Origin: Paramecium sonneborni
Lineage: Eukaryota; Ciliophora; Oligohymenophorea; Peniculida; Parameciidae
Reading direction: 5' to 3'
Length of the DNA: 64,000 nucleotides
Assembly (NCBI GenBank): GCA_905182985.1
Contig: CAJJDN010000103.1
Coordinates: 310,001 to 374,000, forward strand
The translations under genes were made by a program, and so were the position numbers. The notes below the pieces were generated by a model that had not been told where the DNA came from, did not search any database, and worked only from the letters and a program-made list of their open reading frames with translations. Of the stretch, positions 26,668-39,417 are shown one piece after another. The stretch's first letter is position 1, and each line of letters opens with the position of its first letter.

Positions 26668-26712
26668 TTATTATATTATTTATATTAATCATATAACGTA
26701 AACAATTTATTG

Positions 26713-27653
26713 TCAAAATATCTGTAAAGGTACTTTTGGTGCATATTTTGGAGCATAAGTATCATACAACTCCTTTAATCCTTTAATATAAATCTCATGA
26801 TATTTATCGATTTCCTCCTTTGCTGGATTTTCAATTTTGGGTAATTCTATTCCTTTTCCGCAAACTGTAATCATATCAGTATGAGGTTCCTATTGATATA
26901 TTCAATATTCTTACTGGTACTGTTAAGAATCTACTCCAATAAATGGTTCCTATCAGCTTAAATTTGTTTAACCAAAGTCTCAAAGATTAAAAACCATTGT
27001 ATGTATAAAACATATTGTTTTCACCAAACGTAAATACAGGATAGATTGTTGTCCCATACCTCAAAGCATACTTTATAAATCCTTTTCTTTCTTTGATATA
27101 AACTCTATTTTCTCCATATTTGGTAAGAGTTGCTTCCTCAAATCCTCCAACCATTATTCCTACATTTGACCCTTTTTTCAACAATTTACTTAGGTTTTCT
27201 GGATGTACTCCTTGTAATCCAAATAAAGTCAATAATAGCCCAGAAAATGGAATTGATAGTGCGAATCTTGAACTTAAAACAATCAAATTTTCAAAGAATG
27301 TATTTTTAGTGTACAAATTATGAACCATTCCCATACTATATATGCCATGAGGATGAAAACAAAACTAAATTATCACTATTTAGTACCATTGAATTGCTTT
27401 TCTTAGGTTTTTCCACTTCAACTATTTCTCTCTTGTCAAACCATTCCATCATTTTGAACCATAATTAGAATTTTATGAATAATTCTGATTTCACATAATT
27501 TACTTGCAAGATCATTGTCACAATAAACAGTATTACATTCCAAGCTTCTCTATAAACAATCAATCTGTAGACCATGTAGCCTGCTAAAATCATAAATAAA
27601 ATCCAGAATTAAAAGAAAAAAGTTCCCACTATCACCCTTAATGATTTAGCCAT
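26713..27653 (-). CDS. DGAT2-family acyltransferase
   Basis: Acyl-CoA:acylglycerol acyltransferase that makes triacylglycerol (or wax or monoacylglycerol products in related enzymes) in ER and lipid droplets. Three exons with introns of 22 and 25 nt; 298 codons including the stop (297 aa), slightly shorter than plant or animal DGAT2. A hydrophobic N-terminal hairpin (about 1-60) is followed by the active-site motif FCFHPHG with HPHG at 93-96, then VGGFEEA, RKGFIKYALRYG and YPVFTFGEN, all diagnostic. The C-terminal EPHTDMITVCGKGIELPKIE and the following YHEIYIKGLKELYD also match. It sits 46 bp upstream of the 207-aa protein on the same strand. Confidence 0.94.
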
Positions 27654-27825
27654 AATTTAATTAATATTATCATTTTTTTAGGAAGAAAGAGGCTTACTAT
27701 TTTAAATTATATTATTACGATTTTGAATAATTTAAGACGTATTTTTATAATTATTCTAATATTATTATAAATTATGTGACGAAATTCTTTTAACGAGTTA
27801 TATTAAATTATATATTTAATTTTCA

Positions 27826-30800
27826 TCATTTCTACTCTTAAATAAATTTCTATTTATTTTTTTATTTTTCTAAATTGGCTTCTAAGTACTATTATATTTT
27901 TAATTTCAATTCTTGCTACTCAATCACCATTTCTAATGTTAATGGTGTTCTATCAAAAGGATCGATTTGTTGATTTAAAAGATGCTTTTTAATTGTTAGC
28001 CTATCCAGAATCATCTAATTATTTATCTTATTAATACATTTGAATGAGGAAGTTTCACTGGATCTTTCATTAATGAAAAACATAAAGGATCTAAAAACTC
28101 CTCTGGTATTTTATCTTAATTTTCATTTATTATTTTTTATTTCTAATCCTCTTCCTCTAATTAATTAATCAAATCTTAAAGTAAACTCTATTTATTTTCA
28201 CAGTTAATCGTTTTTTTAAGCTTATTTTATGTTTATTTAAATAAATCAATCGAAAAACATCTATCTTATAAATATCAATTTTACCTCTCATCTTTAACTA
28301 CATCAGATAAAAATTGATAATTTTAGCTTAAATTCATATAAATTTTTATTAAAAACTCAAGGATGAATAATATATCAATGTTTTTTTCTTTTAAAATCTT
28401 TGCTTAACACTCTTTTGATTTTTTACCATTGATCTTATCTAAAATATAGTTTAAATGATTTGCTAATTTCTCTCTGATCTCGTCCATTAAAAATATTTCA
28501 GGTTAAACAGAAGTCAAAGCCTCCAGTGTTCTTAAATATTCATAGAACTATTGAGATTTAATTAAAAACTCTTTCAAATATTTATGATATTAATGACCTT
28601 GTTAAAATTATGCTTATTCTTTAGAAAATTTTCTGATATTTTTAATTGATTTAAAGCATGCTTCTGTTAAAAAAATCAAATCGCTAATAAAATAATTAGA
28701 AAAATATAAGTATTTCACTTATTTATTATTAAATCCATTAAACAAACATTTTCCATAATGATCTTTATGTTATTAAAGGAGATACCTCATAACTAAGCAG
28801 AATTTAAATCTAAAGTTTAATTTTTATAAGATCTAATTTTCTACTGCCACTTTTTCTGCGTCTATAAAAGATTGAAGAATACCATCAATCAAATAGGTTT
28901 GAAGATTTTTAGAATAGAATAAAATATTAACTTATATTGATTAACTCCAATTCTATCGAACTTCCCTTGACAAAATTGAACTTTTTTTCTCATCAATAAT
29001 CTGAAATAGACTGATACTTCTAAATCTGAGGTGAGGATTAGAAATCAATTTTTTATTCATTGAAATTGCTGCAAATTCCAAACATTTTTATAATTCTAGT
29101 GAATGGTTTATTATTTCATCATTATAGGAATAAATTGAAGAGAATATTTAAGTATCAATTAAAAATATTGATGGTAATAATCCATAAGGATATATTGGAT
29201 TTAGATTTTAATCTATTAAACTTAAAGCTAGTTGATTGGCAAAACTTAAAAATTGCATATTATATTGAATACTTTTAGGATGTAAGACTTATAAATCATA
29301 AGAAGCCTTTTATTTTAAGATTTTAATGTCTGCGTAAGCTTAAACAGCTTCTGGAGGTATTTTTTTAAGCTCATATAATATTGTAGAGATGTAACATTGT
29401 CCTAAAATAGTAGCTACAACATGTGTCATCCTTTAAGTTAATAAAAATAAGGTTGTAATTGGGTTAGTCACGGTTTTATACTCTTCTTGTTCAATATATG
29501 GAGTTAGTTCAGGTGCTAATACATCAACATTTTAATATAAAACTGAAAAGAAAGGATGTTTCTTACAATAACTTAATACATTTAAATCTATTTTCTTTAA
29601 AATATTTTAGATTTTTGGTTATGAATTTATAAATTAGTTGAATAGATATGTAAGAATGAATAAAAAATTAAACACTAATCCGGGAGTTGATGATTATTTT
29701 AAAAGTTCGACATTCAATTATTTTTCTAAATTTAAGTTCAATTTGATTATTTTTTAAAATAATTCAAACAATTTCAATCTAATTTTTTCGTTTGAATTAT
29801 AAATAGTTTCAAATAAAACGCATAAATCTTCTATAATTTTAAATATTTTAGTTCTTGTAATATGCATTTGATCTTTTATTTATTTTTTGTCATCTGTAAA
29901 ATATTTTTACCAAAAATGTCCATCCGTTGGGAAGGTACTTAAAGATAATAAAACTCCAAGTAAGGTTCTTTATTAAAAATGATTACCTGTAATTATTTAA
30001 TCAAATTTTCCGAAAGCCCAACTATTCAATAATAAATTATTCATAAGTTTTTAATATTATGCCAAATTTTGCATGAGAATTAGTGAATGTTATTATAATT
30101 GGGTATTATCGAAAGATAATCGTTTATATAATCTAAGTTCTCTTTTCAACATGAGTTCGATAAATTTAAATGAATCATCTTCACTTGCTGATATTTCCAA
30201 ATAATCAAATAAATTTTTGAGAGCATTTTCAGCTATATCTAAACTACCTGAACAAAAGAGGGAATTAAAAATTATGTTTGCTCTGTAGTTTTTGATATCA
30301 TCAAAAATATTAGGATCTTCATCAACATTTTTCCATTCAAATGCATTAGGATATAATGTACAAGTAAGTAGCTAATCTTAAATATGATTCAAGATTTGAA
30401 AATACTTGTCTTTTTTGATTTTACCTTCAGCTACTTTCACTAATCCATTTTAAACTTTGAAATCTGAAAGAGAAATTAAAGATTTAATAAGAAATGAAAG
30501 TTTTTCCTACTCTGTAAATTAAGAGGAAGTTAAGAATTAATAACATACTTATTCTATTAAAATATCAACTGTTATTTACTAATCTTTGGGTATAAAATCT
30601 ACTTACTTACCATAAATCTATTAGGTATTAGTAAAGATTTCAAAAATCCTAGTCAACCAAATATTTTCTATATCTTCTGCATTTTATATTTCTTCTTCGT
30701 CAATATTGTCTAACTCTTCTTCATATGTATGGTTAGATTCTTAGTTTTCAAGACTTTGATTACTTTATTAATTTTGAGTAGATTTGTGGTTTTACAATTA

Positions 30801-30842
30801 TTTCTCAGAGGAATGTATTTAAGTTGTTTGAGCCTAGCCCAT
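27826..30842 (-). CDS. Ubiquitin conjugation factor E4 (UFD2/UBE4), U-box protein
   Basis: Elongates ubiquitin chains as an E3/E4 ligase working with Cdc48/p97. Three exons; introns of 24 and 23 nt near the 3' end leave 990 codons including TGA (989 aa), close to yeast Ufd2. After an acidic N-terminus comes a long all-helical Ufd2 core. Its end carries VVKDERCFSIDLFKQ, the conserved 'VKDERS(Y/F)..LF' block, split by the 24-nt intron. Next is the U-box (about residues 900-975): IPEEFLDPLCFSLMKDPVKL, PHSN/MILDRLTIKKHLL, then DPFDRTPLTLEMV. The 23-nt intron falls inside the U-box and its removal restores the domain exactly. A short charged tail follows. Confidence 0.93.
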
Positions 30843-30903
30843 ATTATATAATAAATTATTAAATAATTAATATATATAATTTGCATGCATGGCATATTAT
30901 TTT

Positions 30904-33219
30904 TCATTTTAATAAATAGGAAATCGATTATTTAAATGAGTATCCTTTTGTTGGATCAATGGATTGTAATTAAATTAGTTTTGATTGTCCAGGTAAAACT
31001 TCTAAAACCACTTTTTAAGAAATATCTATTCCTACTCCTTTCAAATTGGCTACTTCAAATTAAATTGTTTCTTCATAAGCTCTAGTTTCCTTATTTTCAT
31101 AAAAAAAAGCTACTCCTGCTGGGAATTTGACAAGATAAAAGAAAACTTGTATATTCTTGATATTAAAAATATTATACTTTTCCTTGTATGCTTCTTTAAA
31201 CTTTTTAATCAGGCTTTGAAAGTGCTTATTGAATGATATCTTATTCAGATTTAGCTTCAATAACTTGTGTTTGGCATTTCATAGCATATCCAAAAGAACC
31301 TCCCCCTTATTTTGTTACTCTGTATTTAACCATGACAGTCGAAAGAGGCTTACATTAAACTTGAACTTCAGCAGGATTCTAATAAGGAGGGCATATTTCT
31401 AAATTTGAAATTTTATCTAAAAAAATAACTTCCTATAATGTTTTTTTGGTAGTTTAATTTTGATACCAATAATAAAGATAACCTGCAACTGTTCCAGAAA
31501 TTCTTCTAATTCCTGGTTCTATATCTTTAACTTTCTCTTCATCTGTGTCTCTCTCATGTGCTCTTAAAAATCCATCAAAAATTTTATCAATTGTTTGTTT
31601 TCCTTGGCCAGGTGGAAACTGCAATTCAGAAAATTACACCGATTTAGAACCATAACAAGAAACTGCTAAATATCGATCATAATTCTATGACCAATCTACT
31701 TCAACATATAAAGCATAAAATCCAGGTTAAAATTCTTTTTCAACAACTATATCCCTTTCATTATCAAAAGCAGAGCCTGAATAATGTAATACTTCTTTTG
31801 TATTATTATCTAATTATCCAACTATCAATCTAGCTAAAGAATATTAATGGCCTTTTTAGAAAAAGCGCTTTTCTGATTGAGTTAACGAAATAAATGCATG
31901 AGCTTTCTCATAAACTCTCATTAATATCACCTTTGTAGTAACAACATCTGATTTTTCAACTTAAAGAGGTACGGCTGTGTATAAATAATCAGGTTTAAAT
32001 TTGCATACACAAACCTAACTGAATTCAGTAATAAAATCTTTAACACTCATCCAGAATATTCCATCATCTTTTTATTATACTTACAATCTTTATCTTAATT
32101 CAGGTGTCCATTTAGCAGAATTATCGCTCCAATCTTTTGTCCATTCTTTTCTACCCCAAGGCTATTCAAATTTATTATATATTTTACATTTCTTATCTTA
32201 ATGATTCTATCTGGATTTCCATCGCTCCCAGTAACTCTTTATACATCCAAAATTGCATAGCAATGTTAAGATACTATTCCACCTCCATTATCTAATTCAA
32301 CTCCTTAACTATTTGTTTCTGAAGATGCTGTCAAAATGTATTTTTATTTATCATTTTTCTCAAGGAAATCCCAACATAAATCAGCATCTTTCAAAGTTTC
32401 CGCTTTTCTGATAAAATATTCACTTGGTGCTCCAGTTAAATCCTTTAATGCACAACTTGCCAAACCAGATTCTATTTTATGGTAAGATCCATATATTTTA
32501 GCATAAGCTTTTTCCAAAAGTAGAACCCAGAGTTCATTCCCATTTGCTTTTGAAAATATTGGTCCTCCTTAAATATGACATGGAATATGATCATCTACTA
32601 CTATTTCCTGCAATATTCCATTATTACACATAAAAATGCCGTAAAGTCCTAAATGTTTTAAAAGTTATTTTTACCACTTTATTAATAATCTTAATGTCTG
32701 AATAATTTTTATATTTATTAAGGTATTTCAGCTAAAGCAGATAATGAACTTAAAAAATAGCAATCTCCAAGTTCTCCTTATTTGATATCCATAGGATCGA
32801 TTGACTATTGATAATATGAATATTTTTTACATCAAACAATTTTATTTAACCTGGTTGTAAAAATTGTTCAGGTCTTTTCCAAACAATGTCTCTTCCTTTT
32901 TTAAAATTAGGATCAGATGAAAGGCTAACACTATTAGGAGGAAATTTTGAATCTTCAAATACATTTTTTTATTTTTTTTGCCTTATTAGAGATAAATATT
33001 ATACATTTCTTCAAGAGCGTAATCATATTCTGTTTTGGTATTATTGTTATTACTGTGTTAGGGAACGATTCGGTCAGCGACTGTATTTGTTGACTTAGAA
33101 AGAGTTTACAGTTGCTCTTGAGGAACAATTGTTGTATCAAAAACGAAAGGTGTATATGTTTCTGGTGCATGCTCATGAGCAGGTACTTAAATGGCTTTTG
33201 TGCTTGTGCAAATTCCCAT
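30904..33219 (-). CDS. Calpain-family cysteine protease with acylation-type N-terminus
   Basis: A calcium-type papain-fold protease. Six exons with introns of 23, 26, 26, 26 and 22 nt; 731 codons including TGA (730 aa). The catalytic triad is complete: Cys137 in QGELGDCYFLSSLSAL, His294 in GGIVSQHCYAIL, Asn319 in IRNPWGRKEW. The C-H and H-N spacings of 157 and 25 are those of classical calpains. The PC1 approach segment FEDSKFPPNSVSLSSDP and VWKRPEQF is also typical. The N-terminus MGICTS has Gly2 and Cys4, a myristoylation/palmitoylation-like signal, suggesting membrane or ciliary attachment (inference). Two C2-like beta-rich domains follow the protease core; no EF-hand tail is visible. It lies head-to-tail with UFD2, 61 bp apart. 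Confidence 0.95.
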
Positions 33220-33891
33220 TTGATAAAAATATTATTTAATATATTTTGCAATAAGATATTTATAACTGTCAAAATGCTTTATATATAATTATTTATAAAT
33301 CATTCATTCTTTATTATGATAATATTGCTTCATTATTTTATTAATAATAATTTAATTTCCAATATTTACCTAAAATTTATAATGAATACATTCATTATTT
33401 ATAAAAATTACAATATATATTCATGAAGAAAATTCGTTAAATAATTAAAAATATAGCAACATTTTTTTAGAAGCCCCCATAATAATGATTTTGAGAATTT
33501 AATTTTTAAAAGGTCATAACAATAAAAGAGGATAATAAAGCTAATGTTTAACTTGAGAAATTAAATTAGAGGTGGGTTTTAAATAAATATTAAAGCTCAA
33601 TTACAATTATAAATTATAAAATTTACATTAAAAGGTATATAAACAATCCATTAGACATGGCCTATCAGAATTGGTTAAAATTCATAGTAAGAAAACAAAT
33701 GTTCAGAAAGATATTAATTATGTTGGAGATTTCGAATCTAAAATTATTTAATCACATTAAATTCATGCCTTACAATTAAATAGAAAGCAAATAATTACTA
33801 TTTCAGTCTAGATAATTTATTAGCAACTTAAAGTGCATATGAAAGAACTTGAATTTAATATGAAGCAATTTAAATCATCTCTATACATCAT
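33220..33891. other. Intergenic, with a possible histidine-phosphatase remnant
   Basis: Mostly AT-rich with no complete gene. From about 33641 a plus-strand frame reads KQSIRHGLSELVKIHSKK and then NVQKDINYVGDFESKIIQ, with an RHG motif and N..(x)..G..D spacing reminiscent of the phosphoglycerate-mutase superfamily. It has no start nearby and runs into the antisense EF-hand gene. See findings. Confidence 0.4.
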
Positions 33892-35358
33892 TCATACATC
33901 TGCTCCACAAAACATTAATAAGAGATCACTATCTTACTTATTTTCTAATATAGCCTTTTTGATTTCTTCAAAAGGAATCTCCTCTGTAACATCTTTATCC
34001 ACAATTTAAAAGATTAATCTCGTGTAATATTCACACAAAATATCTAAAAACTCTCCTTTATCTTGTACATAATGAGATAGACAGAGTTTTGCTAATTTAA
34101 ATATTTCATCATGTGAAAGCCTTCCATTTCCATCACTGTCAGAAATAGATATGAAGAGATCGATTTTTTCAACTACTGTTTTTGCTTTAATACTCATCAT
34201 CAGTTTCAAGAATTCTTCCCAATTAAGAAAACCACTGTAATTGTAATCTATTCTATTGAAGATTTGTTAAGCTAAAAATTCATTTTAAAAGAAAATTTAA
34301 AATATTCCTCTCCTATATGTTTAATAATCCACTCCATCATTGATATTATAGTATTTATATCTTTGTGATGTTATTTATTATAAAGCACAATAAAGGATAT
34401 AAGTATTGTGTAATTCATAACGAGAAAAATTTGAAGATGATAATAATTTTGGGATATTTTAAATAAACAATTCTCTATTAATTTTTAATAGTTATTATAA
34501 ACTAAACTTATGGCTTATTCTTCTTTTAATATTTTTGTGTACAAAATTTTATTAAGTTTTACTCTATTTTTTTTATTCCATATTATTATTCATTTAAAAT
34601 TATTCATAATTGATTTCTTCTTTTTTTGAAGGCTAATTTAAAAACTTGCTTAATAAAGGCTCTAAAAAAGTTGCAGCTTATTTAATTTTTGATCTCATCT
34701 CTTCGTTTTCATTATCAAACTAAATTTAATTAATATCATCAGGTTAATTTTAATTAAAATCAAGTTTTTTTAATTCTTAATCATATAATTACAAAATATC
34801 ATCAAATAATTCCATTTTATTTGATTCTTAAACTTCAGTTTTATCTATTTGAATATTATTTTTTTCTTATTTCTAATTATAATCATTAATATAAATGAAT
34901 TAAGTAGGTTTTATCAATTTTTCTAAGGAATTTCTTTAGCTTTACTTTCTTAATGAAACATTTTTTAATTGTGATTTTAATTCTTTGGAATTGTATTATT
35001 TATCTTATCCATCATTCAAAGTTCGTATGATATCATCTACTTAAGAATTGCTATTTTTAAATTACTTTTTATTAATTTAAAGAAAATTATATGTCTTGCA
35101 TTATTATTCTAAAAGATCTAATTATGGATTATCAAAAGGTCTATAAACAGAATTTTGACTATAAATTAAGGTTTTATAAATAGGAGGAATATCTAGATGA
35201 GAATTAACAGGAGTTCCATCTTTGAGATAAAAATATAATCTCTTGCTATTGATTTTTTAGACATTCCTCAAACACTTAATAAAGTCATCAAATCTTTCTT
35301 TAGGTTAGGTTAAATCTGGAACAAACATAAATTAATATAGAAATCGTTCATCTTCCAT
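33892..35358 (-). CDS. EF-hand calcium-binding protein
   Basis: A single intronless frame of 489 codons including TGA (488 aa). Residues 1-110 form a globular N-terminal region (MEDERFLYQFMFVPDLTQPK). Residues 110-270 are Gln/Asn/Lys-rich and probably disordered. The C-terminal ~170 residues form an EF-hand module: a degenerate first pair, DYNYSGFLNWEE at about 370 and a canonical loop DSDGNGRLSHDE at about 402, with flanking helices and one further divergent hand. The EF-hand module alone resembles calaxin/KChIP-type sensors. The long N-terminal extension is unlike those, so I do not assign a name. ATGs at 34593 and 34581 could give a shorter EF-hand-only product, but the frame is continuous to 35358. 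Confidence 0.85.
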
Positions 35359-35378
35359 AAATAATTAATTACATATAA

Positions 35379-35837
35379 TCATTTATCTTAATCTCTTGAT
35401 ATTTTATAATAAATTTACCCTGACTATTACATAAAAAATTCGCTATCAGAAGATTCTGCCATTCTTCTATTAATTTTAGCTGTAGACATTATACTTCTAC
35501 CATACATACTAGCTACCATTCTGAATTTTGGTAATTCAACTATTGAATTCTTATGTTCTGAATTAGAGAAATCAATTCTCTATTAATATTTTTATTCTTA
35601 AAATTTTGATGTCGTGGTTATGAAAGGCTCTTCTCTTTGTCTAGTTAAATATAATGAGCTAGGTGTTTCTTAAATAGATGGTTCAGTTGTTCTAAAAAAT
35701 AATTTCTGAACTGAAATTTCATCTGATTGTTATGTTTATTTTCTGTATTATTAATAAGAAGATCTTTAATTTTACAAGAGCAAATCTGAGGTAGTTTTTG
35801 TTTAAGGCATTGAAAATTCAACTTGAGATTTGATCAT
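35379..35837 (-). CDS. Hypothetical 152-aa protein
   Basis: Intronless, 153 codons including TGA. Ser/Thr/Gln-rich N-terminal two thirds with motifs such as FRTTEPSIQETPSSLYLTRQ, then a more ordered-looking segment (VELPKFRMVASMYGRSIMST and on). No TM or signal peptide and no known domain. It sits 20 bp upstream of the EF-hand gene and 69 bp after ALG7 on the same strand. Composition and packing favour a real gene. Confidence 0.65.
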
Positions 35838-35906
35838 TTTTCTTACAAGAGGCTATTATTAAAAAGAAGCTAACATTAATATAATTTATAACTTATAAAA
35901 TATTTA

Positions 35907-37094
35907 TCAAAAAAACATCTATGACCCTAAATATCTAATAGTAAAACCAATTATTGTGCATAGTATTTAAAATGATAATAAAACTCTGCATAAATTCTTT
36001 TCACTAGTTGGTCCTTTAATAAGCAAAACCAAATTAATTAAAGTCAGATTAGTTTTAATTGGGTATAATAAACCTGTCTTTTCATCATATCTAAATATCA
36101 TTAAATGATTTGTACCTTGGTAGTCTATGTCTTGGACATGGAATAATTCCAAAAAGTTATGGAAGTGAATATAAGAAATTAATAAGTTGTGGAATACAGA
36201 ACAACATCAAAGTCTTTGAAAAATGACCTAGAACAGCTGCAACTGCAAATGTCATTCCAGACCAATAACAAAATACATCTCCAACAAATACTTTAGATGG
36301 ATATCTATTATAATTGTACAAGGCTAATGCTGATAAAATGTATGGAACTATTATCATAAGACTAAATAAATGTTATTATTATGTTGAAATTTCAATGATA
36401 TTATAGATCGCAATTGATAAAGCAATTATTATTGATTGTCCAACTTCTAATCCATTTACTCCAGCATAAATATTTATTGCATTTGATTAAAAAGTTGAAA
36501 GCATAATCATGTACAGATAATATAATGGTCCTAAATCTATTGATTATCCAAGAAATGGTCTAACCATCAAAGGTAAAACTATTTATGTTCCTCCTGTGTA
36601 TGCAACAATAACAGGTAAACTTGCTATTGGTGGTAGTAATAATTTATATCTCCAAGCCAAATCTAAGACATCATCTGCAAAACCCAAAAAGACAATAAAA
36701 GTTATTGCCAACAACCCTGATATATGTGATAATATCAAATCAGGCATATATGCTCTAGTAAATAGTATTCCTAAGATATTAAATATAAGATAGATTGTTG
36801 CAGGAACTATTCCTAATGATTCTGGAATTTTTACCTTGCCAGCCTCTGTTCCTAAAAAAATTAATTCAAAATCCTACCTTTTTTATTTATATCATAACCA
36901 AAAATATCTGCCTTCACAGTTAATGTTGCAATTTTAGGAATCATCCAATATGATAACACGTATGCAATTACACTTAATCCCATATATCCTAAAAATGCTA
37001 TGAATTATTATTGATTTAAAGTATTTCTTAATCCATTTAATACAAAACCCAACACACTTACGACTAAAAAAGGAATAAACTTTGTTTCAAACAT
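35907..37094 (-). CDS. ALG7: UDP-GlcNAc:dolichyl-phosphate GlcNAc-1-phosphotransferase
   Basis: Known as DPAGT1 in animals. Catalyses the first step of dolichol-linked oligosaccharide synthesis for N-glycosylation in the ER membrane; the target of tunicamycin in other species. Three exons with introns of 26 and 25 nt; 379 codons including the stop (378 aa). About ten TM helices. Diagnostic blocks: GYDINKK near residue 75, [20 protein letters not shown] (catalytic Asp pair), [46 protein letters not shown] and NFLYSLPQL followed by [11 protein letters not shown]. Order and spacing match eukaryotic ALG7, not bacterial MraY/WecA. The 25-nt intron splits the codon after RLP. Confidence 0.96.
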
Positions 37095-37598
37095 TCTATT
37101 AACTTTTAATTAAAATTATTAATAAAATTCTTTTAAGAAATAAATTACTAGGCTTACGTGTAAATTAGAAAAACTATTATATTTTTATTATAATAAGTTT
37201 TATTTTTTTTGAAGATAACATATTAAGATTTAATCAATTTACATATGAATTGTTATTTTTCCTATATACTTTTCAAATTCTAATACTAAGCAATTTAGTA
37301 CAATTACATTAACATAATTATATATTAGAAATTTATTCACCATTTTCTAATTAAATTCCCTTGTTTATAATTTGGTTTATTAAATAATACTGCCATTTTT
37401 TTGAGGTTGATTTGTTTTTTAAATAAATAAATATTACACGAAAAAAAAAATACATTTTAAAATAAAAAAATTTAAATGAAATCTTAAAATAATATGTTTA
37501 AAAGCAAAGGTTCTGTTAATTATAGAAATTCTTGATTCTGATTTTTTTATTATTAATTTGTATGTATAAAATTAATAATATCTCATTTTAAATATAAT
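37095..37598. other. Divergent intergenic region, no gene seen
   Basis: About 500 bp of very AT-rich sequence between ALG7 (-) and the first MFS gene (+). Homopolymer-rich near 37440. No coding or RNA signal. Confidence 0.6.
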
Positions 37599-39172
37599 AT
37601 GAAAACAAATATCAGCGATAATTAACCTAAAGTTAACTCAGTATTTTAAGTAGTTTTGATGAATGTAAATATTTAACTAGGAGCCTTAAATATTGGGTAT
37701 GTTCTCTCTTATTTAACACTCACAATTGACACCCTTTTTGAAAATTTGTATATTTTTTAATTTAAAAACTTAGAGGCATATCAAATGAAGAAAGAACGAG
37801 TTCTTTAAGTTTAATAAATGGAATTTTACCCTTAGGATGTGTATTGGGAGTAATTATTGGATATTTTCTCAAAAAAAAATTTACTAACAAATAATGCATT
37901 CATATTGCAGATTTAATCGGATTATCAAGTCTTTTAGCAGTCATAACTAACACAAATGTTATAATTACGTTTCGTTTTTTTCTTGGAGTAGCAAATGGCA
38001 TTTCTAGTCTAATAATGCCTGTTTATGTGAAATCTCTATGTCCTGAAAAATATTATTACTAAATTAGTATGATTTTAGGATATGGAGTGAATACAGGTTT
38101 AGCAATAGGATAATTAATGGGAATTGGATATATTAAGTAGAACTAATTAAATAAAATAGATATCATGGCGAAACCTCTAACTGGTGGAGGATTGTGTTCT
38201 TGTTTCCAGCAGTAATATTTATTATTAGATCCACTGTGATTTATTGCTTTTACAATTATGATAGCCCAGAATAATTATTGTAAAAAAATGATATAGAAAA
38301 AGCAAAATTTGTAATATTAAATTTTAATCAAAAAGATTCTCAGTAAAATATACTAGAAAGAATATGTAGAAGGCTAATTAGATAGATACAGATAAATAGC
38401 ATAAAATGAATAGTTGAAAACCTAAAAATCTTTTTTACATATATTCTAAAAAAAGAACTTAATTGGATTACAAGTTGGTGTAATATCTGTAATTATTTAT
38501 ATAAAAATAGATGTTTGTATAAATCTGGTGCGGTTCTTTTGCAGTTTTTTATTATAGTGCTTAGATTTTTGAAGAGTTATCAGGAGGAGAATTAATGTTA
38601 AAAACAATTTATACAATATGTATTGGTCTATTTAGCGCAGTAGCTTAATTTACAACAATCCCAATGTTGCCAAAATTAGGCCAAAAGTACATTTTGAGTA
38701 TTATTACTTATATTAAATAGTTATTGGATCCTTTTTGATGGGGGCTATTAATATTACAATAGCAATTTTATCAAACTTTAAGAGTGATACTGTACTTTTT
38801 TTGATTTTCGTCTTTTTGGTGATATTAATTATGGTTTTTGCAGCTACCTTAAGTCCAGTTTGTTGGGTAATTAAAAAATAGTAATTTTAGGGGATTGTGC
38901 CTTAATTGAATGATAGTGATGGAACTTTCTTTGCAATGGATTTGAGATGGATATTTTAAGCAATTTTAATATTTTCTTTTCCATATATTGTTTAAGATGT
39001 AAATATATCAGGAGCATTTTATATTTTTGGATCTGTAGATTTATTTTATACAATTTATTGTGGGTTTTTTATTCTTGATAGTCGAGGAAAAACAGCTGCT
39101 TAAATATTAGAAATGTATTATGATAAGTATTCAAAATTTTTGGTTCTACCTTAAACAGAAAACAATTAATGA
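37599..39172 (+). CDS. MFS sugar-porter-like transporter, paralogue 1
   Basis: A 12-TM membrane transporter. Six exons; introns of 26, 23, 25, 22 and 23 nt leave 485 codons including TGA (484 aa). Recognisable blocks: LGALNIGYVLSYLTLTIDTL (TM1), NEERTSSLSLINGILPLGCV, RFFLGVANGISSLIMPVYVK, GYGVNTGLAIGQLMGIGY, NWWRIVFLFPAV, YNYDSPEQLL, WCGSFAVFYYSAQIF, and the C-terminal FFILDSRGKTAAQILEMYYD that corresponds to the PETKG-type ending of sugar porters. None of its introns is a multiple of three, so unspliced RNA would be frameshifted. Substrate cannot be predicted. The second paralogue follows in tandem. Confidence 0.88.
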
Positions 39173-39417
39173 AAGTATGTTATGACATCAACTATTATTA
39201 TTTATTTAATATTTTTTCTTAAGATTTTTTGATTTAAATTATTTTTAGAAAAATTGCAAAGTAAGAATTACTTTTGACCAATTATATTCTGAATAAATTG
39301 GTTATATTTTACTTATTTATTTTTATATCAAATTCTTTCTATATAATATTTCAACGTATTTTTTGGATTTATAGCAAATCTTAATTATCATTTTAATTTG
39401 ATAAATTATAGCTAATT

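Noticed and set aside
34581..34593. EF-hand module as a separate 230-aa gene starting at 34593 or 34581
   Set aside because: The reading frame is continuous upstream to the ATG at 35358 with no stop, so one 488-aa gene is the simpler model.
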